A DNA stretch of 5,779 nt, taken from positions 1 through 5,779 of the forward strand of contig CAZIWA010000205.1 of the NCBI GenBank assembly GCA_964542875.1, written 5' to 3'. Each line of letters opens with the position of its first letter. Positions within the stretch are counted from its first letter, which is position 1. Positions 1-5,779 of this stretch are shown piece after piece. The DNA comes from CAZGOM01 sp964542875. GTDB lineage: Bacteria > Planctomycetota > Phycisphaerae > Phycisphaerales > Phycisphaeraceae. The translations under genes and the position numbers were made by a program. The notes beneath the pieces are model-generated. The model saw only the letters and a program-made list of their open reading frames with translations. It did not search any database and was not told the origin of the DNA.

Positions 1-623
1 TCGGTGATGCCGCCGACGGCCATGGCGGCGAGGGTGCGCAGGGGGCCGCCGGAGATGGTGTTGACGCGGATCTTGTTGGGTCCGAGTTCCCAGGCGAGGT
101 ATTTGGTGGCGTGTTCGAGAGCGGCTTTGGCGACGCCCATGACGTTGTAGCCGGGGATGACTTTTTCGCCGCCGTAGTAGGACATGGCGAGGATGGAGCC
201 GCCGTTGGGCATGATTTTGTGGGCGCGCTGGGCGAGGGCGACGAGGGAGTAGGCGCTGATGTCCAGGGCCTGGCTCCAGGCAGCGCGGGTGGTGGTGTGG
301 AAGTTGCCGAGCTTCAGGAAGTTGCGGTCGGCGAAGGCAACGGCGTGGACGACGAAGTCGATGGAGCCAAAGTCAGCGGCGACCTTGGCGAAGACGGCGT
401 CGAGGTCTTCGTCTTTGGAGACGTCGCAGGGCATGAGCCAGGGGTTTTTAACGCCGAGTTCTTCGACGGCGCTCTTGCACCGGTGGGCGTTTTTATCGCC
501 GGGGAGGTGGGTGAAGATGCATTCTGCGCCGTGTTCGACGAGCTGTTTGGTGATGAACGAAGCGTAGCTCCGGTCGTTGGCGATGCCGAAGACGATCCCG
601 CGTTTACCAGTCATCAGGCCCAT
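1..623 (-). CDS. fabI: Enoyl-[acyl-carrier-protein] reductase (NADH), FabI; 3' end cut by window edge
   Basis: FabI reduces the trans-2-enoyl-ACP double bond, the last step of each round of type II fatty-acid synthesis in the cytosol. About 207 residues are visible; the remaining 50-60 C-terminal residues lie beyond the left edge. The start MGLMTGKRG lines up with E. coli FabI (MGFLSGKR) without a gap. The short-chain dehydrogenase cofactor motif of FabI, G-x5-S-x-A, is seen as GIANDRSYA at residues 13-21. The catalytic set is present: Y149, Y159 and K166 in SYYGGEKVIPGYNVMGVAK, matching E. coli Y146, Y156 and K163. NTISGGPLRTLAA follows near the cut, as expected for FabI. A96 stands where E. 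coli has G93, a position linked to triclosan response; alanine there is found in other normal FabI proteins. A second in-frame ATG three codons in (614-612) is less likely because the first has the better-spaced ribosome binding site. The gene is divergent from the oxidoreductase gene. Confidence 0.96.
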   Translation of the reverse strand, partial: MGLMTGKRGIVFGIANDRSYASFITKQLVEHGAECIFTHLPGDKNAHRCKSAVEELGVKNPWLMPCDVSKDEDLDAVFAKVAADFGSIDFVVHAVAFADRNFLKLGNFHTTTRAAWSQALDISAYSLVALAQRAHKIMPNGGSILAMSYYGGEKVIPGYNVMGVAKAALEHATKYLAWELGPNKIRVNTISGGPLRTLAAMAVGGIT

Positions 624-629
624 GTTGGT

Positions 630-633
630 CTCC
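630..633 (-). promoter_or_regulatory. Ribosome binding site of fabI
   Basis: On the minus strand the sequence TGGAG-ACCAAC-ATG places GGAG six bases before the ATG at 623-621. This spacing supports that ATG over the one three codons downstream. Confidence 0.6.
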
Positions 634-733
634 AGTTGAGGCGTAAGGTCGGGCGGGTGCCCGAGGTAGGGGTAATAGGATACCAGAGGGAGGGGAGGAT
701 GGGTGATGTGAGCATCGGGTGTCTGGGGGACTG

Positions 734-760
734 CCTTTGGCTGCCCCGGGCATCCAAGGG
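734..760. repeat. Imperfect 27-base dyad, possible operator
   Basis: The left arm CCTTTGGCTGCCC (734-746) and the reverse complement of the right arm GGGCATCCAAGGG (748-760) agree at 11 of 13 positions, around a single central base at 747. The differences are at arm positions 3 and 8. No T-run follows on either strand, so it does not look like an intrinsic terminator. It lies 111 bases from the fabI start and 124 bases from the oxidoreductase start, so it could serve either gene or both. A regulator-binding role is inference; short GC-rich dyads also arise by chance. Confidence 0.4.
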
Positions 761-875
761 AAAAGAGAAGATGCAGTCGAGGGGGTGGCTTCGGGTACTC
801 AAACCGGGATATGCAGGAGGCGCGAGGCGGGACTTTATGGCTGCAGCGGCTAAACTAATAGATCATCTAGCGCAT

Positions 876-879
876 GAGG
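876..879 (+). promoter_or_regulatory. Ribosome binding site of the oxidoreductase gene
   Basis: GAGG followed by TTGAA and then the ATG at 885 gives a five-base spacer. It supports 885 over the in-frame ATG at 837, which would add 16 residues with no counterpart in YdeP-like proteins. Confidence 0.6.
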
Positions 880-884
880 TTGAA

Positions 885-3149
885 ATGTCGAAGAAAAAAG
901 CAGGTCGGGTGGGGAAGTACAAATCGGCTGCGGGGGGGTGGGGTGCTCTGTTTTCCAGCGCCAAGCACGTGACGCGGGAGAAGAATACGGTGAACACCAC
1001 CAAGGCGCTGCTGCGGTTGAACCAGCCCGGCGGGGTGGACTGCCCCGGGTGCGCATGGCCGGAACCCAAGCACACGTCGCGATTTGAGTTCTGCGAAAAC
1101 GGGGTGAAGGCAATCGCGTTTGAGACGACCGGCAAGCGGGTGACGCCTGAGTTTTTCGCCAAGCATGAGGTGAAGTTTTTGAAGGAGCAGACGGACTTCT
1201 GGCTTGAGAGCGAAGGCCGGCTGACTCACCCCATGCGCTACAACGCCAAGACGGACAAGTACGAACCGGTGAGCTGGGAAGATGCGTTTAAGCTGATCGG
1301 CACACACCTCAAGGCACTTAAAAACCCCAACGAGGCGATTTTTTATACGTCCGGGCGGACCTCCAACGAAGCGGCGTTTTTGTACCAGTTGTTTGGACGC
1401 ATGTATGGCACCAACAACTTTCCGGATTGCTCCAACATGTGCCATGAATCGTCGGGATCGGCGATGAATGAGTCCGTGGGCGTGGGAAAGGGAACGGTTT
1501 CGCTGGAAGACTTTGAGCACGCGGATGCGATTTTCGTGATCGGGCAAAACCCCGGGACGAACCATCCCCGAATGCTCAGCGAATTGCAGGCGGCCAGCAA
1601 GCGCGGCGCGACGGTGGTGAGCATCAACCCGCTTAAGGAGCGGGGGCTGGAGAAGTTTGTGCATCCCCAGCACACGATGCCGATGCTCACGGGCCGGCAC
1701 ACGTCCATCAGCGAGCTTTATCTTCAACCGACCATCGGCGGGGACCTGGCGCTGCTGACGGGCATGGTGAAGCTGGTGCTGCAGGCTGAAGAAGAAAACC
1801 CCGGCAAGGTGCTGGACCACGCATTCATGGCCAAGCACACGCTGGGCTTTGAAACCGTACAGAAAGTGGCCGATGAAACCTCGTGGGAATTCATTGAGCA
1901 GCAATCGGGCCTGAGCAAAGCGGAGATCCAGAAGGCCGCGGATGTCTACCTGAAGGCCAAACGCCCCATCGCCTGCTGGGCCATGGGGCTGACGCAGCAC
2001 AAGCACGCGGTGGCGTGCATTCAGATGGTGTGCAACCTGTGGCTGATGCGCGGAAACGTGGGCAAACCAGGCGCGGGGTTGTGCCCGGTGCGCGGGCACT
2101 CCAACGTGCAGGGTGACCGGACGATGGGGATCTACGAACACCCCAAACCGGAGTTTTTGAAGGCGTTGGGGGATGTATTCAACTTCAAGCCGCCTGTGGA
2201 ATCCGGCTACGACGTGGTGGCGGCGATCAAGGCGATGCATGCGGGGCAGGCGAAGGTGTTTATCGGGATGGGAGGGAATTTCGCCTCGGCGACGCCGGAT
2301 ACCGCGTTTACGTGGGAGGCGCTGGCCAAGTGCGACCTGACAGTGCACATCAGCACGAAGATGAACCGGTCGCACACGATCACGGGGAAGGATGCACTGA
2401 TTCTCCCTTGCCTGGGCCGGACGGAAACAGACATGCAGGCTTCGGGACCCCAACAGGTGACGGTGGAAGACTCCATGAGCATGGTGCATGCCTCCAGCGG
2501 GACCAATGCGCCCGCGTCAAAGGAATTGCTTTCGGAGCCGGCAATCGTCGCGGGCATCGCCAAGGCGAGCCTGAACAATGCGCATCTGGTGGATTGGGAT
2601 GGGCTGATCGAAGACTACGCGAACATCCGGAATAAGATCGAAGCAGTGATCCCGGGGTTTGAGAAGTTCAATGAACGGATCAAGAAAAAGGGTGGGTTTT
2701 ACCTGGGGAACGCCGCGCGGGACTTGAACTGGAAGACATCGACCAAGAAGGCGAATTTTGTCGCCTACCCGGTGCCGGACCTTTCGCTGCCCGCGGGGCA
2801 GATCAAGCTGATGACGATCCGGTCGCATGACCAGTACAACACGACGGTGTACGGCATGGATGACCGGTATCGGGGCGTGTGGGGGACGCGCATGGTGATC
2901 TTCATGAACGAGATGGACATGGTGGAGCGCAAGCTGCGCGATGGCGACCATGTGAACCTGCACGCGATGTGGACCGATGGACGCAAACGTCAGGCGGATG
3001 GTTTCAGAGTGGTGGCGTATGACATTCCCAAAGGCTGCGCCGCGGCGTACTTTCCAGAGACGAACGTGCTGGTGGGGATCGATGAGTTTGCCAACAAGAG
3101 CCGGACGCCGCTTTCGAAGCTGATTCCGATTACGGTGGAGAAGGTTTGA
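885..3149 (+). CDS. FdhF/YdeP-family molybdopterin oxidoreductase (formate dehydrogenase alpha-like)
   Basis: This 754-residue cytosolic Mo-bis(MGD) enzyme belongs to the formate dehydrogenase alpha-like group that includes E. coli YdeP (about 759 residues). The match holds from end to end: SAAGGWGAL at the N-terminus, DCPGCAWPEPKH (from 52), FYTSGRTSNEAAFLYQLF, NFPDCSNMCHES (C186), GQNPGTNHPRM, GHSNVQGDRT, TVEDSMSMVHAS, and RSHDQYNTTVYGMDDRYRG (from 646) in the C-terminal cofactor-binding domain. C186-H187 aligns with the Sec140-His141 pair of E. coli FdhF, so the Mo ligand is predicted to be cysteine, encoded by TGC; no selenocysteine codon is present. The N-terminal Fe-S site is unusual: C53-x2-C56-x13-C70 and no fourth cysteine before GRLTHPM (111-117). 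There is no Tat signal. The start at 885 is chosen for its GAGG site and fit to YdeP; the frame stays open upstream only because it runs opposite fabI. fdhD follows. YdeP has been linked to acid resistance in E. coli, but the substrate of the family is uncertain and formate oxidation should not be assumed. Confidence 0.94.
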   Translation: MSKKKAGRVGKYKSAAGGWGALFSSAKHVTREKNTVNTTKALLRLNQPGGVDCPGCAWPEPKHTSRFEFCENGVKAIAFETTGKRVTPEFFAKHEVKFLKEQTDFWLESEGRLTHPMRYNAKTDKYEPVSWEDAFKLIGTHLKALKNPNEAIFYTSGRTSNEAAFLYQLFGRMYGTNNFPDCSNMCHESSGSAMNESVGVGKGTVSLEDFEHADAIFVIGQNPGTNHPRMLSELQAASKRGATVVSINPLKERGLEKFVHPQHTMPMLTGRHTSISELYLQPTIGGDLALLTGMVKLVLQAEEENPGKVLDHAFMAKHTLGFETVQKVADETSWEFIEQQSGLSKAEIQKAADVYLKAKRPIACWAMGLTQHKHAVACIQMVCNLWLMRGNVGKPGAGLCPVRGHSNVQGDRTMGIYEHPKPEFLKALGDVFNFKPPVESGYDVVAAIKAMHAGQAKVFIGMGGNFASATPDTAFTWEALAKCDLTVHISTKMNRSHTITGKDALILPCLGRTETDMQASGPQQVTVEDSMSMVHASSGTNAPASKELLSEPAIVAGIAKASLNNAHLVDWDGLIEDYANIRNKIEAVIPGFEKFNERIKKKGGFYLGNAARDLNWKTSTKKANFVAYPVPDLSLPAGQIKLMTIRSHDQYNTTVYGMDDRYRGVWGTRMVIFMNEMDMVERKLRDGDHVNLHAMWTDGRKRQADGFRVVAYDIPKGCAAAYFPETNVLVGIDEFANKSRTPLSKLIPITVEKV

Positions 3150-3169
3150 GAAGAAAGAGTTTTGACCGG

Positions 3170-3206
3170 GATCAAGAGGATTGAGGATGATTAAGAGGAT
3201 CAAGAA
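3170..3206 (+). repeat. Degenerate purine-rich tandem repeat, unit about GATYAAGAG
   Basis: Units read in order: GATCAAGAG (3170-3178), GATTGAG (3179-3185), GAT (3186-3188), GATTAAGAG (3189-3197), GATCAAGAA (3198-3206). The array fills much of the 99-base gap between the oxidoreductase and fdhD. It has no dyad and no T-run, so it does not look like a terminator. It ends about 30 bases before the fdhD ribosome binding site. Its role is unknown; it could be a dispersed genomic repeat. Confidence 0.6.
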
Positions 3207-3237
3207 GCAGAATCAGGCATGATTGGTTCTTGAGGTC

Positions 3238-3244
3238 AGAGAGG
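3238..3244 (+). promoter_or_regulatory. Ribosome binding site of fdhD
   Basis: AGAGAGG lies four bases before the ATG at 3249 and seven bases before a second in-frame ATG at 3252. The spacing slightly favours 3252, which would shorten FdhD by one residue only. Confidence 0.6.
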
Positions 3245-3248
3245 TGTC

Positions 3249-4094
3249 ATGATGAGTGAGGTGAACCAACCAGCGCGGTACATGCCGGGTGGGCCGGCGG
3301 TGTCGCGGCCGGTGAAACGGCTGGCGGGGGAGTGCGTTTCGTTTGAGGATGATCTGGTGGCGGTGGAAGAGCCTTTGGAGATTCGCGTCGGCGGAGCGAG
3401 TGTCGCGGTGACGATGCGCACGCCTGGGGCCGATCGGGAGCTGGCCGCGGGGTTTTGCCTGACGGAAGGGATCGTGGCGACGCCCGATGAGATCGAGCGC
3501 GTGGAGATTTGCACGCAGGCGGAGCATGGCAATGTGATGGATGTGACGCTCGTGGAAGAGGCGCAGGCCAGGCGGGCATGCCGGGTGAGCGAAGCCAAGC
3601 GCGAGATGTACCTTTCCAGCTCTTGCGGGTTGTGCGGGCGGCAGACGATTGACCGGGTGTTTCAGGATGTGGCCAGGATTCCCGCAGGTGCTGCTGTGGC
3701 GCGTACTGTGCTGGAGCGGCTGCCGGACCGGTTGCGCGAAGCCCAGCCGACGTTCAACAAAACCGGGGGCCTGCATGGGGTGGCCCTGTTTTCACGCAGC
3801 GGAGAGCTGATCGTGGCCCGGGAAGATATCGGGCGGCACAATGCGGTGGACAAGGTGATCGGGCATCAGGCACTGCTTGGGCGCTGGCCGCTTAGCGGTG
3901 GGGTGCTGCTGGTGTCCGGGCGGGCGGGGTTTGAGATCGTGCAGAAAGCGGGGATCGCAGGGATTGGGGTGATCGCCGCGGTGGGAGCGCCGTCGAGCCT
4001 GGCGGTGGATGCGTGCGGAAGGCTGGGGATCACGCTGGTGGGGTTTTTGCGTCCGGGGCGGATGAATGTGTATTGCGGGGATGTGGGAGAGTAG
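3249..4094 (+). CDS. fdhD: Formate dehydrogenase accessory sulfurtransferase FdhD
   Basis: FdhD carries sulfur from the cysteine desulfurase IscS to Mo-bis-guanine-dinucleotide cofactor, which formate dehydrogenases need for activity; it acts in the cytosol. The 281-residue length is normal for the family. The sulfur-carrying CxxC loop is LSSSCGLCGR, with C126 and C129 (E. coli C121 and C124). Other family marks are EEPLEIRVGG near the N-terminus, MRTPGADRELAAGFCLTEGI, FNKTGGLHGVALF, REDIGRHNAVDKVIG (from 191), SGRAGFEIVQKAGIAGI (from 223), and the C-terminal GFLRPGRMNVYCG. It lies 99 bases behind the oxidoreductase on the same strand, so co-transcription is likely though not shown. That makes the oxidoreductase its probable client. 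The start could equally be the ATG at 3252. The end converges on the permease gene. Confidence 0.96.
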   Translation: MMSEVNQPARYMPGGPAVSRPVKRLAGECVSFEDDLVAVEEPLEIRVGGASVAVTMRTPGADRELAAGFCLTEGIVATPDEIERVEICTQAEHGNVMDVTLVEEAQARRACRVSEAKREMYLSSSCGLCGRQTIDRVFQDVARIPAGAAVARTVLERLPDRLREAQPTFNKTGGLHGVALFSRSGELIVAREDIGRHNAVDKVIGHQALLGRWPLSGGVLLVSGRAGFEIVQKAGIAGIGVIAAVGAPSSLAVDACGRLGITLVGFLRPGRMNVYCGDVGE

Positions 4095-4102
4095 GGGGGA
4101 AG

Positions 4103-4113
4103 GGGTTTCGGGT
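4103..4113 (+). repeat. Isolated GGGTTTCGGGT element in the convergent gap
   Basis: The 61-base gap between fdhD and the permease gene contains GGGTTTCGGGT, about one and a half units of the heptamer that forms the tandem array at 5742-5779. The element therefore occurs on both sides of the permease gene, in the same orientation. The string is short and the gap is G-rich, so chance remains possible. Confidence 0.4.
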
Positions 4114-4122
4114 CTCGCGTCT

Positions 4123-4152
4123 GGTCAGAGGGGGCAGGAGCGGCACTTGACC
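4123..4152 (+). terminator. Weak candidate terminator downstream of fdhD
   Basis: GGTCA (4123-4127) pairs with TGACC (4148-4152) across a 20-base loop, followed by GTTTTA. The stem is only five pairs and the T-run is short, so this is a weak candidate. It is listed because no better terminator is visible between the two convergent genes. The T-run overlaps the permease stop codon. Confidence 0.2.
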
Positions 4153-4155
4153 GTT

Positions 4156-5679
4156 TTACAGGCCGGCGCATGGGGAAGAGGGTTTGGGAGGTTGGGGGAA
4201 GGCCGCCATGCCGAGGATGTGGACGAGCCCGGCGATGCCGAGGCTGATGAACCATGCGTAGCTGTAGAGATTTGAGGAGAGCTGGAGGAAAGTGGTCCAG
4301 AGGGATGTGGAATCGGGGCTGATGGTGAGGATTTTGGTGGCGACGAGAAAGCCGGGGAGGCAGGGGAGGATGCCTGCGGCAAGGGCGATAATGGCGATAG
4401 GGTTGACGCCTCTGGCGTACCAGTAGCTGCCGTGGGGCTGGTAGAGATCGGCGAGATCGAGATTGGTTTTTCGGACGATGTAATAGTCGGCCAGGAGAAC
4501 GCCGCAGATGGCGCCAAGCAGGGATGAATACGCGATGAGCCAGGTGAAAACGTAGCCGGTGGGGTCTGCGATGAGCTTCCAGGGCATGATGGCGATGCCG
4601 ATGCCCGCGGTGATCAGCGCGCCGGCGCGGAAGCTGATTTTGCCGGGGGCGAGGTGGGCGATGTCGTTAGCGGGGCCGACGACATTGGCGGCGAGGTTGG
4701 TGCTGAGGGTGGCGATGGTGAGGGCGAAAAGAGCGATGAGGATGGCCCAGGGGCTTTCGAAGCGGGCCATGACGTCGACGGGGTCCCAGAGGGCTTTGCC
4801 GAAGATGATGACGGTGGCGCTGGTGACGAGCACGCCGACGAGGGCATAGAGGGCCATGGTGGTGGGGAGGCCAAGGGCCTGGCCGACGGCCTGGTCGCGC
4901 TGGGAGCGGGCGAAGCGGGAAAAGTCCGGGATGTTTAAGGCGAGGGTGGCCCAGAAGCCGACGACGCCTGTGAGGGTGGGGAAGAAGAGTTTGGCGAAGG
5001 ATTGGTTTTGCTCGGCTTGCACGAGGGCGGAGCCGTGGGCGATGACGGTGCTGAGGCCGCCTGCCTTGTGGACGGCCCAGACGAGCAGGACCAGGGGAAA
5101 GGCGATGAGGATGGGGGCCTGGGAGTTCAGGAAGTAGCGGACGAAGTTAATGCCGCGCCAGATGAGGGCGACATTGAGGGCCCAGAAGAGGAGGAAGCAG
5201 AGGAATTCGACAAGGCCGGTACCCAGGAAGGGGATGGGGGTGTTGTAGGCGGTTTTGAGTGAGGGGAAGAAGGCGGCGAGGACGGTGAAGATGGCGGCGC
5301 CGCCGATCCAGGTTTGGATGCCGAACCAGCCGCAGGCGACGAGTGCGCGGAGCATGGCGGGGGCCTGAGCGCCGCGGATGCCAAAGGCGGCGCGGCAGTA
5401 GACGGGGAAGGGGATGCCGTACTTTGCGCCGGCGTGTGCGTTTAAAACGATGGGAATGAGAACGATGATGTTGCCGAGGGTGACGACGATGATGGCCTGC
5501 CACCAGGCCATGCCCTGGGAGACTGCGCCCGAGGCGAGCATGTAGCTGGGGATGCAAGCCGCCATGCTGATCCAGAGGCCGGCGAAGTCGCGCCAGGTCC
5601 AGGTGCGGTTGGCGATGGGTGTGGGGGCGAGGTCGCCTGCGTCGGGAGGCGGGGTGGGGAGATCGAATTGGGTGGGCAT
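4156..5679 (-). CDS. NCS1-family nucleobase/allantoin/hydantoin permease
   Basis: This 507-residue inner-membrane protein has about twelve hydrophobic segments and belongs to the nucleobase:cation symporter-1 family, which imports purines, pyrimidines, allantoin or hydantoins with Na+ or H+. Marks seen are RDFAGLWISMAACIPSYMLASG in segment 1, NAHAGAKYGIPFPVYCRAAFGIRGA (from 80), ALVACGWFGIQTWIGG (112-127), LALNIPDFSRFARS (246-259), TNLAANVVGPANDI (327-340), PWKLI (366-370) and LADYYIVRKTNLDLADLY. W118 and Q122 fit the W117/Q121 substrate site of the Mhp1 transporter, and W243 fits its W220. The wording around segments 1-3 resembles PucI-type allantoin permeases, but the substrate cannot be set from sequence. 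The ATG at 5679 is chosen; a TTG twelve codons upstream (5715) would add a peptide encoded by repeats. Neither start has a purine-rich ribosome binding site. No catabolic partner gene is in view. Confidence 0.93.
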   Translation of the reverse strand: MPTQFDLPTPPPDAGDLAPTPIANRTWTWRDFAGLWISMAACIPSYMLASGAVSQGMAWWQAIIVVTLGNIIVLIPIVLNAHAGAKYGIPFPVYCRAAFGIRGAQAPAMLRALVACGWFGIQTWIGGAAIFTVLAAFFPSLKTAYNTPIPFLGTGLVEFLCFLLFWALNVALIWRGINFVRYFLNSQAPILIAFPLVLLVWAVHKAGGLSTVIAHGSALVQAEQNQSFAKLFFPTLTGVVGFWATLALNIPDFSRFARSQRDQAVGQALGLPTTMALYALVGVLVTSATVIIFGKALWDPVDVMARFESPWAILIALFALTIATLSTNLAANVVGPANDIAHLAPGKISFRAGALITAGIGIAIMPWKLIADPTGYVFTWLIAYSSLLGAICGVLLADYYIVRKTNLDLADLYQPHGSYWYARGVNPIAIIALAAGILPCLPGFLVATKILTISPDSTSLWTTFLQLSSNLYSYAWFISLGIAGLVHILGMAAFPQPPKPSSPCAGL

Positions 5680-5684
5680 GGGAG

Positions 5685-5716
5685 AAAGGTACAAGGGATA
5701 AGGTAAAAGGTACAAG
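5685..5716. repeat. Pair of 11-base direct repeats before the permease start
   Basis: AAAGGTACAAG occurs at 5685-5695 and again at 5706-5716, 21 bases apart, with the related string AAGGTAAAA between them. On the coding (minus) strand this becomes a pyrimidine-rich leader of CTTGTACC and TTACC units ending six bases before the ATG. It takes the place where a ribosome binding site would be expected. The function is unknown. Confidence 0.55.
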
Positions 5717-5741
5717 CGAAGAACGGAGAGGCCTGCGGCCT

Positions 5742-5779
5742 TTTCGGGTTTCGGGTTTCGGGTTTCGGGTTTCGGGTTT
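5742..5779 (+). repeat. TTTCGGG heptamer tandem repeat, reaching the right edge
   Basis: Five perfect 7-base units (5742-5748, 5749-5755, 5756-5762, 5763-5769, 5770-5776) are followed by TTT at the window end, so the array probably continues. It lies 63 bases upstream of the permease ATG on the opposite strand. There are no spacers, so it is not CRISPR. The unit differs by one base from the plant-type telomere repeat TTTAGGG, which is likely coincidence. It could be a dispersed simple repeat or a slippage-prone region. Confidence 0.85.

Larger units (their letters stand above)
624..884. other. Divergent intergenic region between fabI and the oxidoreductase gene
   Basis: This 261-base gap must hold the promoters of both divergent genes. 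The main structure I see is an imperfect dyad at 734-760. No convincing sigma70 pair was found on either strand. The best partial -10 candidates are TAAACT near 851 on the plus strand and TATCCT near 680 on the minus strand, and neither has a recognisable -35 at 16-18 bases. The open plus-strand frame through this gap, and on to position 111 opposite fabI, gives a low-complexity translation without family features, so I treat it as non-coding. I see no tRNA or riboswitch. Confidence 0.5.

Noticed and set aside
111..884. Open plus-strand frame extending the oxidoreductase upstream by 258 residues
   Set aside because: It runs opposite fabI and through the intergenic region, reads as G/V/D/E-rich low-complexity sequence, and has no counterpart in YdeP-like proteins. 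The 885 start has a ribosome binding site and the expected N-terminus.
1440..1442. Possible selenocysteine position in the oxidoreductase
   Set aside because: The codon aligned with FdhF Sec140 is TGC (cysteine), with no in-frame TGA before the stop at 3147-3149.
867..2489. 540-residue open frame on the minus strand
   Set aside because: It lies antisense to the well-supported oxidoreductase; its His/Arg/Leu-rich translation has no recognisable domain and is a shadow of G+C-rich coding sequence.
2517..3203. 228-residue open frame on the minus strand
   Set aside because: Antisense to the conserved C-terminal domain of the oxidoreductase; composition and lack of motifs mark it as a shadow.
5729..5741. 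Hairpin AGGCC-TGC-GGCCT followed by TTT, resembling a terminator on the plus strand
   Set aside because: The stem is only five strong pairs, the T-run is short and broken by CGGG, and no plus-strand gene ends there.
5742..5779. CRISPR array or telomere from the repeat unit
   Set aside because: Units are contiguous 7-mers with no spacers, so not CRISPR. Likeness to plant telomere repeat is a one-base near match, and the rest of the window is plainly bacterial.

Overview
The window is from a bacterial chromosome of fairly high G+C. It carries four protein genes and three short gaps. From left to right they are: the 5' part of fabI on the minus strand, cut by the left edge; a complete molybdopterin oxidoreductase of the FdhF/YdeP type on the plus strand; fdhD on the plus strand; and a complete NCS1-family nucleobase/allantoin-type permease on the minus strand. 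Nothing in the window fixes the taxon. FabI, the YdeP-like enzyme and FdhD are widespread, and no phylogenetic marker is present. The short, low-complexity repeats in nearly every gap would fit a planctomycete-like genome, but that is a weak impression and not a call.

Layout. Positions 1-623 (minus) hold fabI, an essential fatty-acid synthesis gene. It is transcribed divergently from the oxidoreductase across a 261-base gap that contains a 27-base dyad (734-760) and no clear consensus promoter. The oxidoreductase (885-3149) and fdhD (3249-4094) form a two-gene set on the plus strand. The 99 bases between them contain a degenerate purine-rich repeat. fdhD converges on the permease gene (4156-5679, minus) over a 61-base gap. 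Upstream of the permease are a pair of 11-base direct repeats and a run of TTTCGGG heptamers that reaches the right edge.

How the genes work together. The strongest functional link is oxidoreductase plus fdhD. In formate dehydrogenases, FdhD passes sulfur to the molybdenum bis-guanine-dinucleotide cofactor before it is inserted into the enzyme. Its place directly downstream suggests that this YdeP-like enzyme also needs a sulfurated Mo cofactor. The substrate is not known from sequence, and no electron-transfer subunit is visible. FabI and the permease look like unrelated neighbours.

The plus strand is G-rich throughout, whatever the gene direction: plus-strand genes favour G-ending codons and minus-strand genes favour C-ending codons. 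This points to a replication-linked strand bias. I found no CRISPR array, tRNA, rRNA, insertion sequence or unknown multi-gene defence system. The points most worth a second look are the unusual Fe-S cysteine pattern of the oxidoreductase, the repeats in the gaps, and the dyad between the divergent genes.
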